A program made the position numbers and the translations under genes. A stretch of 64,000 nt of DNA from Symmetrospora coprosmae (Eukaryota; Basidiomycota; Cystobasidiomycetes; Symmetrosporaceae): assembly GCA_008802785.1 (NCBI GenBank), contig VUYT01000031.1, positions 1-64,000 on the forward strand, in the 5' to 3' direction. Positions 1 to 16,360 of the stretch are shown here, piece after piece. Within the stretch, counting starts at the first letter, position 1; each line of letters opens with the position of its first letter. The notes beneath the pieces are model-generated. The model was given only the letters and a program-made list of their open reading frames with translations. It was not told the origin of the DNA and did no database searches.

Positions 1-63
1 GATTCGCTGTGGCCCGGGGAGTTCCGGTAAGGCTGAAAGGCACCTCCGAGATCCATATGAAGA

Positions 64-190
64 TGGGTCGAAGTTCGTAAGGTTCTGCGAGGCAACTTCG
101 AAGTTCTTCTGCGAAGTTCTTCTGAACTTCGAAGTTCGAAATTAGGTTCGAGGCCATTCGAAAGGAACTTCGAAGGCGGTTCGAAACGCT
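64..190. repeat. Cluster of TTCGAA palindromes
   Basis: Six copies of the palindrome TTCGAA begin at 97, 128, 135, 157, 169 and 180, embedded in looser GAAGTTC/GAACTTC repeats. The array is irregular and is not a clean tandem repeat. Its function is unknown; it could be a decayed satellite or a binding-site cluster. Confidence 0.6.
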
Positions 191-824
191 CAGACTGTGA
201 CAGCGTCAATAGGACGCGTTCAATGGAGCAAGGGCAGAGCAGGAAGGAGGACAGTGCATAGTTAGTAGATACCCTTCGCTGTACTTAGATGCTCTTGCCT
301 TTGCTCAGTCTAGTTTGGGGCAATTTTAGCGAAGCTGACAGTTTTACACGCGACCTTTGCCACATACAAAGACTCTACGTTACAGACCAGCGAACCCGAA
401 CCGCAAGACCCGCGTCGACTAACGAACACTACTTACCTGTAGTGAGCGTATAGCCGTCTGGGCCTTACACAAAGGTTCTTTTGGCTGGGGCTGCAGGAGC
501 CTATGCTTCCTCCTAGCTCATAGGTGTGACAAGCCAACAGCTGGTGAGCATGACTGCTAGACCAGTCTGCTTGCTGCGAGCTTCTGACGGCACAGCACAG
601 ATGCCTGCCTTCCACAGCATGCCTACATAAGGGCGGGTCCCGACGATTCGCCCCGGACGCGAGCCGGCCGGCGCGTCCTCGCCGGTTTCCGGGCTCTCCC
701 GGACCTTTTTGTCGGACGTGCCCGTTTCCGGATTCCGTCCCGCGTTCAATCGTATCTGAGGTTCCTCGTTTTTCCTCTGAAGACAACAGAGCCTCCGGAA
801 GGGCCAATCCTCCTGACCGGCGGG
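191..824. other. No supported gene
   Basis: Short open frames on the minus strand overlap each other here, but none shows a recognisable motif or a good splice pattern. The GC-rich 650-720 stretch could be the end of an unseen gene. Confidence 0.4.
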
Positions 825-845
825 GTGTCTCCCGCGCTATCTAGG

Positions 846-1025
846 ATGGCTCGCAAATTATTGATGCGAAGACCGATGACGCTGCGACTGGGGAGGGCGA
901 GGACTGTGTTGACGTCGCCTACGGGCGTGCACATTGAAGCTTACGCCAAGAGGGCGGGCGAGCTTGCTAATCTCGCAACTGACACGGTGGAACGCCTCGC
1001 CCACCAGGAGTACTTTAAGTCATAA
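846..1025 (+). CDS. Possible small or 3'-terminal ORF, unknown
   Basis: A 59-codon frame starts at an ATG at 846 and ends at 1025, only 83 bp from the end of the convergent GCN2 gene. The C-terminal half reads as an amphipathic helix (PTGVHIEAYAKRAGELANLA). A possible splice acceptor (CTATCTAG) lies immediately before the ATG, so this may be the last exon of a gene whose upstream exons I cannot find. After that acceptor a second, acidic frame is also open for about 30 codons. I do not recognise the protein. Confidence 0.3.
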   Translation: MARKLLMRRPMTLRLGRARTVLTSPTGVHIEAYAKRAGELANLATDTVERLAHQEYFKS

Positions 1026-1108
1026 GTGCGCGGTGCGCGTCGCTTGTCTGGACTGATGCCTTGGATGTACGACGTCGCAAAGCTCAGATATCGTCTATAA
1101 AGAGGCCC

Positions 1109-6171
<5,063 letters not shown>

Positions 6172-6711
6172 GCTCGGCGGGCTGTCTGAGGGGTATCCTC
6201 AAGAGAGGCGAGGGCGTAACCTGACGAGAGTGGAGGGGCCATACAGATGTGGTACTTCCGCAGCGCTTTAATGCTGTGATTCCTTAGTCGTGTCTTTGTC
6301 GTTGGTCTCGCAGCAGTTCCGCCTCGTTCGTTCTAGATGACTCGGGGGCTCGAGTGTTCTGCGCCGTGTGGCGCCGCTACGGCAAGCGGCCAGGGCCAGA
6401 GGTTCTCGAATGAACGTACGGTCTGTGGTAGCGCACAAGTACTGCACTGCGTGCGCGCCTTATGTGGTTAGGCGAAAGAAGAGACTCGCAAGGAGTCTCG
6501 AAGGCGAGGAGCACGGGGCTGTGGTACATTACCGCACACTCGGCGGGGATCTGCAAGCTTAGGAGAAAGACGGTCACGGCAGCAGTATAGTGCTCTAGAT
6601 AGCGTCACAGCATGCCTGGAAGCTTGCACGCCCATGGCGAGCCTGATGTTGCGTCACACAAGAGGATTGCGCTCGCTGCCCGCCATCACGTGACAATCCT
6701 GCAGGACGTCC
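6172..6711. promoter_or_regulatory. Divergent promoter region, GCN2 / BRCT gene
   Basis: Gene-free interval between the GCN2 start and the BRCT gene. It carries a perfect E-box palindrome CACGTG at 6687-6692, the site class bound by bHLH factors. Functional use is inferred from position only. Confidence 0.4.
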
Positions 6712-9700
6712 ATGGATGTTGTTTCCTCCCTTCGCACTCTCCCTTCTTTGTGCGACACCCTCCAACACCTACATCGTCTTGCGAATTCTCCAGATTTCCT
6801 CTACGGCATAACGAGCTATCTGCTCATCATCCGTAAGTTCGTCAGCTCCTGCTCCGCCTCTCTCCCGTTCACTCACGCTGATGAGAGGGCCCCCCATCGC
6901 GCATCCGCAGGGCGTGGCACAATGCGTGAAGACGGCTCTCACTCGTCGTCAGCAGGAGGCGCACTGTCTCTATCGAGATCTACTTCTACACGTCTACTGT
7001 CTTCGGCTCGGACGGTGGGTGCCCGGGCGACCGCGTCGGGCATTCTGTCCGCGAAGACCAGCAACGCTTCCGCTCTGCCAACAGCAAAACGCCAACTCTT
7101 GCCAGTGAATGGCAATGGCAAGGAGAGAGCACAACTTGCGTGGAAGTCGCAGGTGCAGTCGCACCAGCCATCGAAAGCTCGCCAGATAGCGGGAGGCGGT
7201 CGCACGAGCGCATCTCAGGTGGTGTCGTCTGGCCGACAACAACACACGTCGCTTCCGTCGCGAGTTGCCGGCACTGCTCCAGAGAGACCCGCAAGCGAGA
7301 CAGCTACAATCGAAGCCAACAGCTCAATGCCGCTTAGACGCTCAATAACAAGTCCTGCCGTTGCGTCCGGCCTCAGATCGCCTCCGCCTGCTGCCGCGGC
7401 GACGGGACGCGTTCAGGGGGAGCCGGTCAAGCGCCGATACAGCGTCATGGAAGACTGCGAGCTCGAAGGAGGCTCACACGCCAAGCGACCACACCTCGCA
7501 TCACAGCTCGCTACGGCATACCCTGGTGTGGGGCAAGTGTCAGATGGGATAGCGTCGGAGCCAACTCGACGACTCAGCCTGAAACCCAGACGTTCCATGT
7601 TGGCGCAGCCGCCCGGCTCTACCTCTTCATTCGGCCTCTCGAAGGATAGTCACCTCAGTAAAGCACCGGTCGAAGCTGCCAAGTCGCAGACTCTGGCTGC
7701 TTCCAATCCATTTGGACACTGTCCTCCGGTACTGGCAGAAGGAAACTCGGCGTCGCTCATACCATTCGCTCGCTCACCCACCAAATTCGGGCTCACGATG
7801 CCACGCGAATTTAAGTTCACTGCTGGATCGTCTGCTCAGCTACGTGGAGCCGGCGAGCAATCAGTCCAGAACTCTGCGGATCTTCCTTCCAGCCAGACTG
7901 GAGAAGGCCGAGGACCGGAGTTTACCGGAAGCTTGCGTCGAAGCCATACATTGCACACCAGTCTGTCCCGAGCTGGGCCTTCCTATGCCATTCAGGGCCA
8001 GAAGCAGTCTGGGTCGGTACGAGCACTGGATCTCTCAGCAGTGTTGCCTGAGGCGACGCAGACGCATGTGGAAGAGGGAAGCGGGGCTCGTGGCTATCTC
8101 AGCCCCTCAAGACAGCACAGGCTGCAGGAACAGCCTACCCTTAGGCGATCTATTACTCCAATCCAGCGTTCGGACATGCTGCGGTCGGACTTGATGGTCC
8201 GGACTCTGGAGAGTCCGACAAAATCCGCTGATCCGGGAATCGCCCTCACCTCCTCCGCCGCATATCCCGCGGCTTCTGTGTTCTTGTCGCGAAGCGCAGC
8301 AGCTCTGCGAGCAGTGAGCATGGAGGACGGTGAAGGGCAGAGCGTCTTTTCGGAGACCGGACAACGCCTCTTGCTTCCCGTGACCATCGCATCGGATACG
8401 GCAGCGTTCACATCAGGCGACTCTGCACTTCCGTCTGCAGCCCAGCTGCTGCCCAGTCCCCTAAAGCGCTCACGCTCGCCAGACCTCGAACGGCCAACAG
8501 CAGACCACGAGGACAGCGCAATGGGCGGATCCTGCAGAAACAACAAGCTGTCAATGACGAAAAGCGCTTCCGTAAGCGCTCTATCGTCATCATCTAGTGG
8601 CCGAACACGATTCAGCCAACGAAGGGCATCCCGGCTAGCGTCCGAGAGCATCTCTGCTACGATGCGCCCGAAAGGCGGTTCAGAGGATGCCGAAACAGAG
8701 GCAAACGACAGGCCCGCTAGTCGCCACGTGTCGTCTAAGCTCTCTGTTGGACAGACGCTTGTCGGACCTGGTGACGCACGATCTGCATCTAGCACTGCCG
8801 TGGCATCGCGGGAAGGCCAGCCAATCCTGTCGAGGACCAGTCCCAGCTCCTGCACATTCCCCGACCATAGTACCGACATCGAGCATACCCGGTCAGCCAC
8901 ATCGTTGGACATGGACACATCCGTCATGTCGATGTCCGGGCACGAATCGCTCTCCAACTTAAATGCATTACTCTGCAAGATGTCACTGCCCAGGCGCCGA
9001 AGCAGCACCGGCATCAGCTCGTCCAGCCGTCTTCCAAGTAGCAAGCCGGCGAGCGGACTCAATCTTCTCGACCAGCACGCAGAGAGGGAAGAACATATTT
9101 CAGGCGAGGGCAGCCAGTATCTCAAGGTATCGGGCAGGAGGGCCCCGCTCGTCCCACGCTACGCAAGTGCCACCGCTTCTTCCGATGCAAAGTCAGGCAA
9201 TCAGGCCCCTTCAAGCAGTAGCAAGGGCGACCCCCGCCAGGTACCGGCTATCTCTGCTCTACGCAGAAGCTCCACTGGCCTGCCTGGTCCGCGTAGGGCA
9301 AGCTTGTTACCGATCGCCAGTAGCTCTCAAGCAGCTCGTCAGGTTCTCGGCGAGGCCTCAGACCCATCGAGACTAGGTCCACTGGGCTCGTTTGTGTCCG
9401 ATCCGGCCGCCTGTGAGGCAGCTGCGGAGCCGCGTCTCGAATCTTTGGCGGGCACCGAGGGCACTGTGCACGGCGAGCGCAAGGAGAAGCACAGTACCGC
9501 CCTGGGAGGTGTTGTGGCATTTGTCGATGTCAAAACCTCAGCAGGCGACGAGGCCGGCGGTCTCTTTGTCGACATGCTCCGTAGTCTGGGCGCAAAGGTG
9601 GGTTGCAGCGGCTATACCGGTCCCGCATTGCATCCGCTGGTGGATGCTAAAAGTGCCTCCTCTTCCGACAGGTCCTGGCACGGCCGACGGAGACAGTGAC

Positions 9701-10333
9701 GCACGTCATCTTCAAAGGCGGTCGCGCATCCACGGTGCATCGCTACCGCGCTCTGGCAAAAGATCCGAAGCCTTTCCTTGTCGGCATCGGCTGGATCGTA
9801 AGATGCAGAGAAACCGACGCACGTGTGCCGGAGACTCCCTTCTGTATCGATCCCAGCACACTCGACAGCATCTTAACATCGGCCTCAACTGGTCGCTCAC
9901 GGATCGTCGAGCAGAACGCGCAGTCCAGGAGGAAGAGCCTGGAGCCAGGGTCCTCCCTAGCACTACCTGCTCCATCGGCACCTGGACAGCAGTTTTTAAC
10001 CCAGCATTTTGGTGCGCTCACTGAATCGAAGCAGGAGCAGGGAGGCAGAGCAAGCTAGCTGACACCGGCGTGTCGCCATTCATCGCGATGTCGTCATCGG
10101 CAGGCTTCGCTCCGCTACCAGCTGGAAGCGCCCGTGACAACAGCGCAAACCTGGCGCATGCACGAAAGAAGTCCATGCCTTTTGCACCGAAAAGTGGGTG
10201 TCAGACCAACTCTGGCAGACAACCCCTTCTGACGAGGAGTGTGCTTGTCCTTGACTGCCCAGTTGGCTCGCCGCTCAAGCAACGCGTCTTCAACGCCTAC
10301 GAGGAGGACGAAGATGACTCTCAAATGGAATGA
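6712..10333 (+). CDS. Microcephalin-like BRCT-domain protein
   Basis: Long, mostly disordered Ser/Arg/Pro-rich protein (about 1,150 residues) with one BRCT domain near its C-terminus. The BRCT starts at GVVAFVDVKTSAGDEAGGLF (about 9510) and is split by an intron at 9598-9671. It continues through ETVTHVIFKGGRAS and KPFLVGIGWIVRC to RVPETPFCID, the pattern of the first BRCT of microcephalin and its fungal relatives. A second intron at 10012-10058 joins the last exon, which ends in EDEDDSQME. Many SP, RRSS and RRS motifs suggest phospho-regulation. BRCT proteins of this class act in DNA-damage and chromosome-condensation signalling, so a nuclear role is inferred. The start is uncertain: ATG 6712 opens the frame, but ATG 6922 (MREDGSHSSSAGG) begins the region with typical composition. 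Confidence 0.8.
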
Positions 10334-10662
10334 CAGCCATCTTATCTGTATGAGAATTATCGCAGCACCCGAAGAGGAGCAGAAAAGGCAAGGCGAGCCG
10401 CCCTCTGCCTCGGTCGACTCCGTCTGTGGCATACCGCCGTAGCCGTCACCTTTCAGTCTTTGGTGTTGTAGCAGGTGTTACGGGAGCATTGACGTCTACA
10501 AGTCACGACATTATTAGAGTCCGCTCAGTGGCGAAGGTGTACCCACGTCGCCGAGACGAGAGCTCCTTGCCCCTCTGATTCCCTCTCGCTTGCCGGAGCA
10601 CCGAGAACGACCAGCGTGAGGGCCATTGCTAGAGGCCATAACTGCATGCTACACTCTCCAGC
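10334..10662. other. Intergenic, promoter of ADA1
   Basis: Short spacer between two genes on the same strand. I see no further gene and no strong motif. Confidence 0.5.
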
Positions 10663-12338
10663 ATGCTCTCTACGTTCCCATTGGATGCACTCAGCGCGTC
10701 CTACCCGTACCCATTCCCTCCACCGCCCACGGCCAAGCGCGCCAACACGCTCCTCCTGAAGCACCGGATAGCAGATCTGCTCACACGCGAGCAGGGGGAG
10801 GCATACTGGTCCCTTCTATGCAGACTTCTCACTGCCAAGATAACAAAGGAGGAGTTCGACCTCGGATGGCAGACGCACTTTGGCGTCTCTCCCTCGCGGA
10901 AGCAGGAGCTGGCAACAGGCGCAGCGCGGGACCTGGACGTCGACGCTCTACAGTACCTGCACAACGCCCTCCTCCTGAGCATTCTTTACAATACGACCAG
11001 ACCTACTCTGCCACCGTCCAATGTCAGCAATCAGGGCTGGCAGAACAAGCGCAAGAGGCCGCTGGGCGCGGCAGGCAACACAGACGAGGCAGCAGACCCC
11101 TTGGGAGAGCATGCAGCCAAGCGAAGGAAGGTCAAGCAACTGCTGAGCGGCATGACTAAGGCGGAGAAGAAGCGATTGAAGGTCCTGCTCGGGAACAAGA
11201 AGGAGAAGCTGGATGCGGGCGGAGGCGTTCTCGGCAATGCTTCCGGCCAGCACGCAAAGGTCGCGCACCTCGCTGGCCTACTTGGGGGCAACGGCACACT
11301 GCTACACACTGCGGAGAAGAGCAGAACGGGGCTGGCGCCCGGTACGAACCCCCTGCGTCCACACCTTTCGGCAGAGATTCTGCCAGACCTGCACAGGGTG
11401 TCGGCTTACCGGACGATGAGCGAGACCAGAGAGCTGCCAGACGTATATGGTATGCACGATAGGATGACGGCTCTAGCGTACACATCCGGTCTCTCCGGTG
11501 GTGCGGAAGGTCAGGCCGCGGCTCTCGCCCAAGTGGCTTTGCAGGTAAGCGAGCCAGCTCAAATACGAGCGATGTACCGGCTCATATCAACATGATCTCC
11601 CCGCTCGCTGTACGTCCGCAGATATACCTCAAGAACATACTATCCCATCTCGTCTCCTTGTCTGGCGCAGCTTCTGCCGCTCAGTCGCAACCATCGCCAA
11701 TTAGCCAGGAGTCACCCTCCGTCATTTCCAGAGGCCACGTCTCAGCAGTCCTGGATCAGATACCGAGTCTGATGCACGCGCAGCACCTCGGCAGCATTCA
11801 GCGCTTCCAGTCACACCAGCACCTACACGGCCTTCCGCCGCGCCAACTGATAGTCAATCAGTGGGAGCTGCGGCAAACGGCGACACTCGCGATACCAGAC
11901 AAGGGCTCCGACGGTGCTTCTCCGGCGGTACTTGCGCCGAGACCAGTCCCGGCCTCGACAACGAAATCACTGCCGAACGAGGATGAGGGCGGTGCCGGCG
12001 ACTCGCTGGAAGCGGAGCTCTTCCCTGAGCACGCTTCCTCCGCAACATCGTCCATCAAGCCTGTACAAACGGACAGTAGCGCACAGCAGGCCACCGAACC
12101 GGAAGCAGTACAGAAGCGTAAACCGCCCCGGATCGTCGAACTGGATGACGGCAGCTCGTCGGACGAGGAGCTCGCAGCTGTCCGGGCGCAGACAAATGGA
12201 CAGAGGTCGATAGGAAACGCTATCGGCTCTGGTGGTCCGGGAGCCAGGTATGGTCTTTGGAAGATGCTGAGCGGTATGCTGGAGAAGCGCGAAGTGGGAT
12301 GGATGAGAGAGAACGCCGTTCTTCCAGGCCGTGCGTGA
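10663..12338 (+). CDS. HFI1: SAGA complex subunit ADA1/HFI1-like
   Basis: Structural subunit of the SAGA histone acetyltransferase coactivator, nuclear. Seen: an N-terminal segment with RANTLLLKHRIADLL, GEAYWSLLCRLLTAKITKEEF and LDVDALQYLHNALLLSIL, matching the SAGA Tad1/ADA1 family pattern of a conserved helix, an EFD-type motif and LHN. A Lys/Arg-rich stretch (AAKRRKVKQLL) and a second conserved block follow. One intron, 11545-11621, phase 0, joins ALAQVALQ to IYLKNILSHLVSLSG. The C-terminal third is Ser/Glu-rich and ends in WKMLSGMLEKREVGWM. The length (about 530 residues) is normal for fungi. The start at 10663 is the first ATG of the frame. It lies between the BRCT gene and COG3, all on the plus strand. 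Confidence 0.8.
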
Positions 12339-12573
12339 AGGTGAATCGGGAGTCTCCTGAGCCGTGCGCATAATCCATGATAGCTCAGTGTGCTGTCTTC
12401 GCCATGTTGTCTGTACGAATAGTCGAGCTGGAGGCGACAATGCACACTGGTGCATCTTTCCGAGCACGTCGCCGTCTGTCCGCCTTCCTGCCCTGCTCCA
12501 GCACGTGCCCTTGGTTCTTCTCGCACCCGCACGACATTCAAGCTCGTGCACGCATAGCACGCATACATGTGCA

Positions 12574-15500
12574 ATGGCATCTAGCAGAGCATCTACATCG
12601 GCAATCTCTCTCGAGGACTGGGAGGCTCTGGCTCCGCTAGATGATGGGGCACGGGCCAGCATCGCTCTCGTCACGGAAGCCTGCTCGGAGAAGCCGCTGC
12701 CAGCCAAGGTGGGCCTGCACCACAGCTAAGAGCTTCCGCGCAGCGTGCTCACCATGTAATCTTTGCGTTGCATTCTCCTGCCGTCATCCTGCTTAAATCG
12801 GACGCCTCGGCATTAGCTTGCGAGACACGGCCCGGCGCCCCAGGCCAGTCAGGCCAACACACCAGGACGCTCAGCAACCCCGGCCCAGCAGCGGCAGGCG
12901 CTGAACGGCACCCATTACGGCGTACAGAATCTCCTCAGGCGAGCTGCATCGCGCGTGGACGCCCGCGCAGGCCTCGCGCGGGACTCGGCCGCCTCTACAC
13001 CTTCAGGAACACCCAGACCTCAATCACCTGTGAACGGCTACGCATTGCAGCAGCAGCAGCATCGACACGCCAGAACGCAGTCGACAGCAACCGTATCGAG
13101 TGCTCTCGCCATGCAGCTCCACCCACAGGACCATTCCGGCAGCTTGACTCCGAGCAGGCGGGCTGCAGGAACGCGCCGACCCAACCCCGCGTCTCTACAC
13201 GATCCCCTCGAGATCACTGCACCGCTGGAGACAGCTCAGCAATTCCTGGAGTGGTTCAGCGGAGTCGAGGCAAGCATGGAGAGCGAGCAGGAGGAAGTCT
13301 TCCGTCGTTACGAGGCCGAGCTGGATGCGTACATTGACAGCTGCGAGGAAGCGGCCGAGATGCTCGAAGATGGCCGTGGCCTGATCAAGGAGATGGAGGC
13401 GAATTACCGCTTCGTCGAGGAAAACAGCAGAGCCCTGCAGTCGGCCTGCGAGACAATGCTGGATGAGCAGAAGCACCTTCTCGAGGTCACGGAGGCTATC
13501 GATGCCCGCTTGGAGTACTTCCGGGAGCTCGACGCGGCGACTCGCGCTCTTAGCCAACCTGGAGACACTGTCGTCTTGCAAGATGGCTTCTTGAGCATGC
13601 TGGAGCGGCTGAATGTCTGCCTGGGCTTCATGCGTGCCAATGTGAGTTGCGGGAGGTCAGATAGTCGCACAGCTCCTATGTGCTGACAGGGAGACCCAAA
13701 CAGCGCGACTACCGAGACGCCGAAGTCTATTCGATTCGCTTCCAGCAGTGCTTGACACGCGCTATGACGCTTATCAAGATGCACTTCTTGTCGGTGCTCA
13801 ACGCTGTTGCTGTGGAAGTCGGACAGCGCATCGGCGCAGCCACTTCGACAGGGGCGGGAGGCAAGCCAGGCCCGACCGACCTTTCAGAGACAGCCCTAAA
13901 CGCGCTCCTCTACGCCAAATTCAGCTCAATCGACCAAACGACTCGGGATCTCCTGAACGAGCTGGAAAAGCGGGCTGTAGCAAGCCCGGAAGAGTACGGA
14001 AACCTGCTTCAGGAGTGTTTCGCAGCTTGGTTCGGTGCCAGAACGCAATTGCTTTCCCCGCACCTTAGTGAAGAAGTCCGCCGGATGGGACCGCAGACAA
14101 CGGAACTTGTCAAACTTGTAAGTGCTTCTTTCGCCAGGCGAATTCTCGACACCTGCCTCATTCGACTTATGCGCACATCCGGCGATCCTTAGACACGCTC
14201 AGGTTGCGCCTACATCCGCGAGATCTGCGCAACCGAGTGGGAGCTGTTTCGCACCTTTTTTCCGTCGTCTGGCCAGACCGAGCTCTATCAGTACCTCGAG
14301 ACGCTATGCGATCATCTTTATGATTCGCTGAGACCGCGCATCCTCCACGAAACCAAGTTGGAAGTGCTTTGCGAACTTTGCAATGTCCTCCAGGCACTTA
14401 TCTCCCTTGATGGGGACTCTGAAGATGACGAGCGGGAGGAGCCAACCTCGCGGGCCTTGGCTGCTGACGACTCTGACGGAGAGAGTCAGCATGCATTGGT
14501 GCTGCCACACGGCGCAACGGACACGGTTGGGGCGCAGCGAGGAGACGTAGGACCGCACAAACTGCAGTTCGGACATCTGCTCGGCACGGTACTACAGGAC
14601 ACCCAGACTCGTCTCGTCTTCCGAGCACAGTACATCGTCGAAGCGGAAGTGCTGCATTACGCTCCGAGACCCGCAGATCTCGACTATCCAGCCCGTCTGG
14701 CGGGGAGCGGGCCAGACAAGGGCAAGCGGAAAGCAGTGCCCAGTTTAACGCAGTGGCAGCAGGAGTCTGGAGGCAACAATGCAATGGGCATAGTCGAGGT
14801 CGACGGCATCCCCGTGTTCCGCCTGCCTCCAGATGAGATACTGGACACCTGGTACCCGACACTGAAGAAGACACTCTGGATCCTGTCGAGGCTCCATTCA
14901 TACGTCAATGTGAGTTACCGAGCTCGAATGGGCATGTGTGTACCGCATGCGAGGCTGATGACTTCTGCTCTAGCCCGCCATCTTTGAGGATTTCGCTGGG
15001 GAGGCCGTCAACCTTTGCCGACAGTCGCTGACGAGTGCATCTGAGAAGATTTCGGCCCAGCCCTCGTCAACTAAACTCGATGGCCATCTTTTCGTCATAC
15101 GCCACCTTCTGATCTTGAAAGAGGTGGTTAGGCGGATGGATCTAGTACAAGTCGAACGAGCGATGGACTTTACAAGCATGACAGGTCGGTCTAGATGGGT
15201 CAGAGGCCCTGCACTCCGTCCGTACAAGCTCATGTTATGCACACACAGACGCCCTGAGCAGTCTCCTGCGAAACACGACCGCTCTCTTCCACCCCAACAC
15301 GCTGTACCAACTCGCGTCAAAAGGCATGCCCAGCTTCGCAGAGACGATGCGAGACGCCAAGCACGACCTGGATGGCTCGCTGAAAGTCATCTGCGAGGAC
15401 TTCATGACACAGTCCTCTCTCCTCGTCTCCGCGCCGATCCGGGCCTTCCTCACCAGATGTCAAGCGTCCCTGACGGCTGTACCAGCAGGCTCGCCGACAC

Positions 15501-15835
15501 CCGACCTCACTGCACAAGCTTGGGCCTCGAATGAGGAAGTGCTCAAACTGCACGACGCGTTCGTGGCAGAAGGTGATGGTGGGATGGAAGTGGGCTTGCG
15601 CGAGGTCCTCGAGAAGATGAACCTCTATCTCGACGAGGAGAAGACGGTCGCCGTCCTGATCCCTCCGACTCTGGTAGAGGTCCTTGAACACTACACAACT
15701 TTCTATAATCTGATCCGATCCGAGTACGACTTCAGCACCGCGAACGCACTTGTGCCGCCAGCCAGAATCCGCGAGCGTTTGAAGGCCATCGCTGGCAGTA
15801 CCAGTGCTGGCTGGATTAAGAGCAGGGAGGGATAA
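12574..15835 (+). CDS. COG3: Conserved oligomeric Golgi complex subunit 3
   Basis: Subunit of the COG tethering complex for retrograde vesicles at the Golgi (Sec34 in yeast). Seen: the diagnostic N-terminal helical region (ETAQQFLEWFSGVEASMESE, then LDEQKHLLEVTEAIDARLEY and YRDAEVYSIRFQQCLTRAMT), later GCAYIREICATEWELFRTFF and LFVIRHLLILKEVVRRMDLV, all characteristic of Sec34/COG3. Introns fitted by frame: 12709-12816, 13642-13703, 14118-14192, 14910-14973 and 15185-15248. ATG 12574 (MASSRASTSAISLEDWEALA) is in frame with the next exon. An acidic insert (DGDSEDDEREE) lies near 14420. The C-terminus ends in AGWIKSREG. The length is typical for the family. Confidence 0.92.
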
Positions 15836-16360
15836 ATTCGAGCTTATGAGCATGAAGGTACAAGGCAAGGATACAACGGTGTAGGCAGGTGGTAGCGGTA
15901 GATCAGAGCGTTGCTCCCGTTGTATGCGACTTCATGCGCCCTGGGGAGGCGTCACCAGCAACGATTCCAGCTCGGCACGCTGTGGCAGGGACGGCGAGAG
16001 CTCAGTAGTGTTGGTGCTACATATATATAATCAGCAGAGGTGTAGAATATATCGTCAGTCCAGGCCAGGTCCACCGTCGCATCCCGGGCAGATCCGGGTC
16101 TGGACTCCGTTACCCTCCGGAGCTGATTCGCTCCCCCCGCCGCGGAGGCCCGGGCCGATCTCTCCTGCCCCTCGCCTGGTGAGGTCGTTTTGCGGAGAAG
16201 TCCAATGGCACGCACTGGCTTGTCTCGTCTCTCCTCCCGTTTCCTACCTACATCCACTGCATCCAGACACTGCGCCTCTGTGTACCCAACGAGCTCTAGT
16301 ACGCACCCCACCCTCAGTACTGCACGCCTCGCACCACCAAAGCCCAGCAACAGCGCAACC
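15836..16360. other. Intergenic, promoter of acetyl-CoA synthetase
   Basis: No gene seen. A small AT-rich island (CATATATATAATC, about 16019-16031) stands out in otherwise GC-rich DNA, and CCGGAG/CTCCGG blocks lie near 16112-16120. Pyrimidine-rich DNA precedes the ATG. Confidence 0.45.

Noticed and set aside
97-185. Heat-shock element array
   Set aside because: TTC and GAA units are present, but the spacing (0 or 1 base) does not match the GAA/TTC spacing of two bases.
143-186. GGTTCGA words resembling a tRNA T-loop
   Set aside because: No matching acceptor, D or anticodon stems could be found around them; they belong to the TTCGAA repeat cluster.
8094-9125. 343-codon minus-strand frame
   Set aside because: Antisense to the BRCT gene, which has the continuous frame and a recognisable domain; the antisense protein has no motif.
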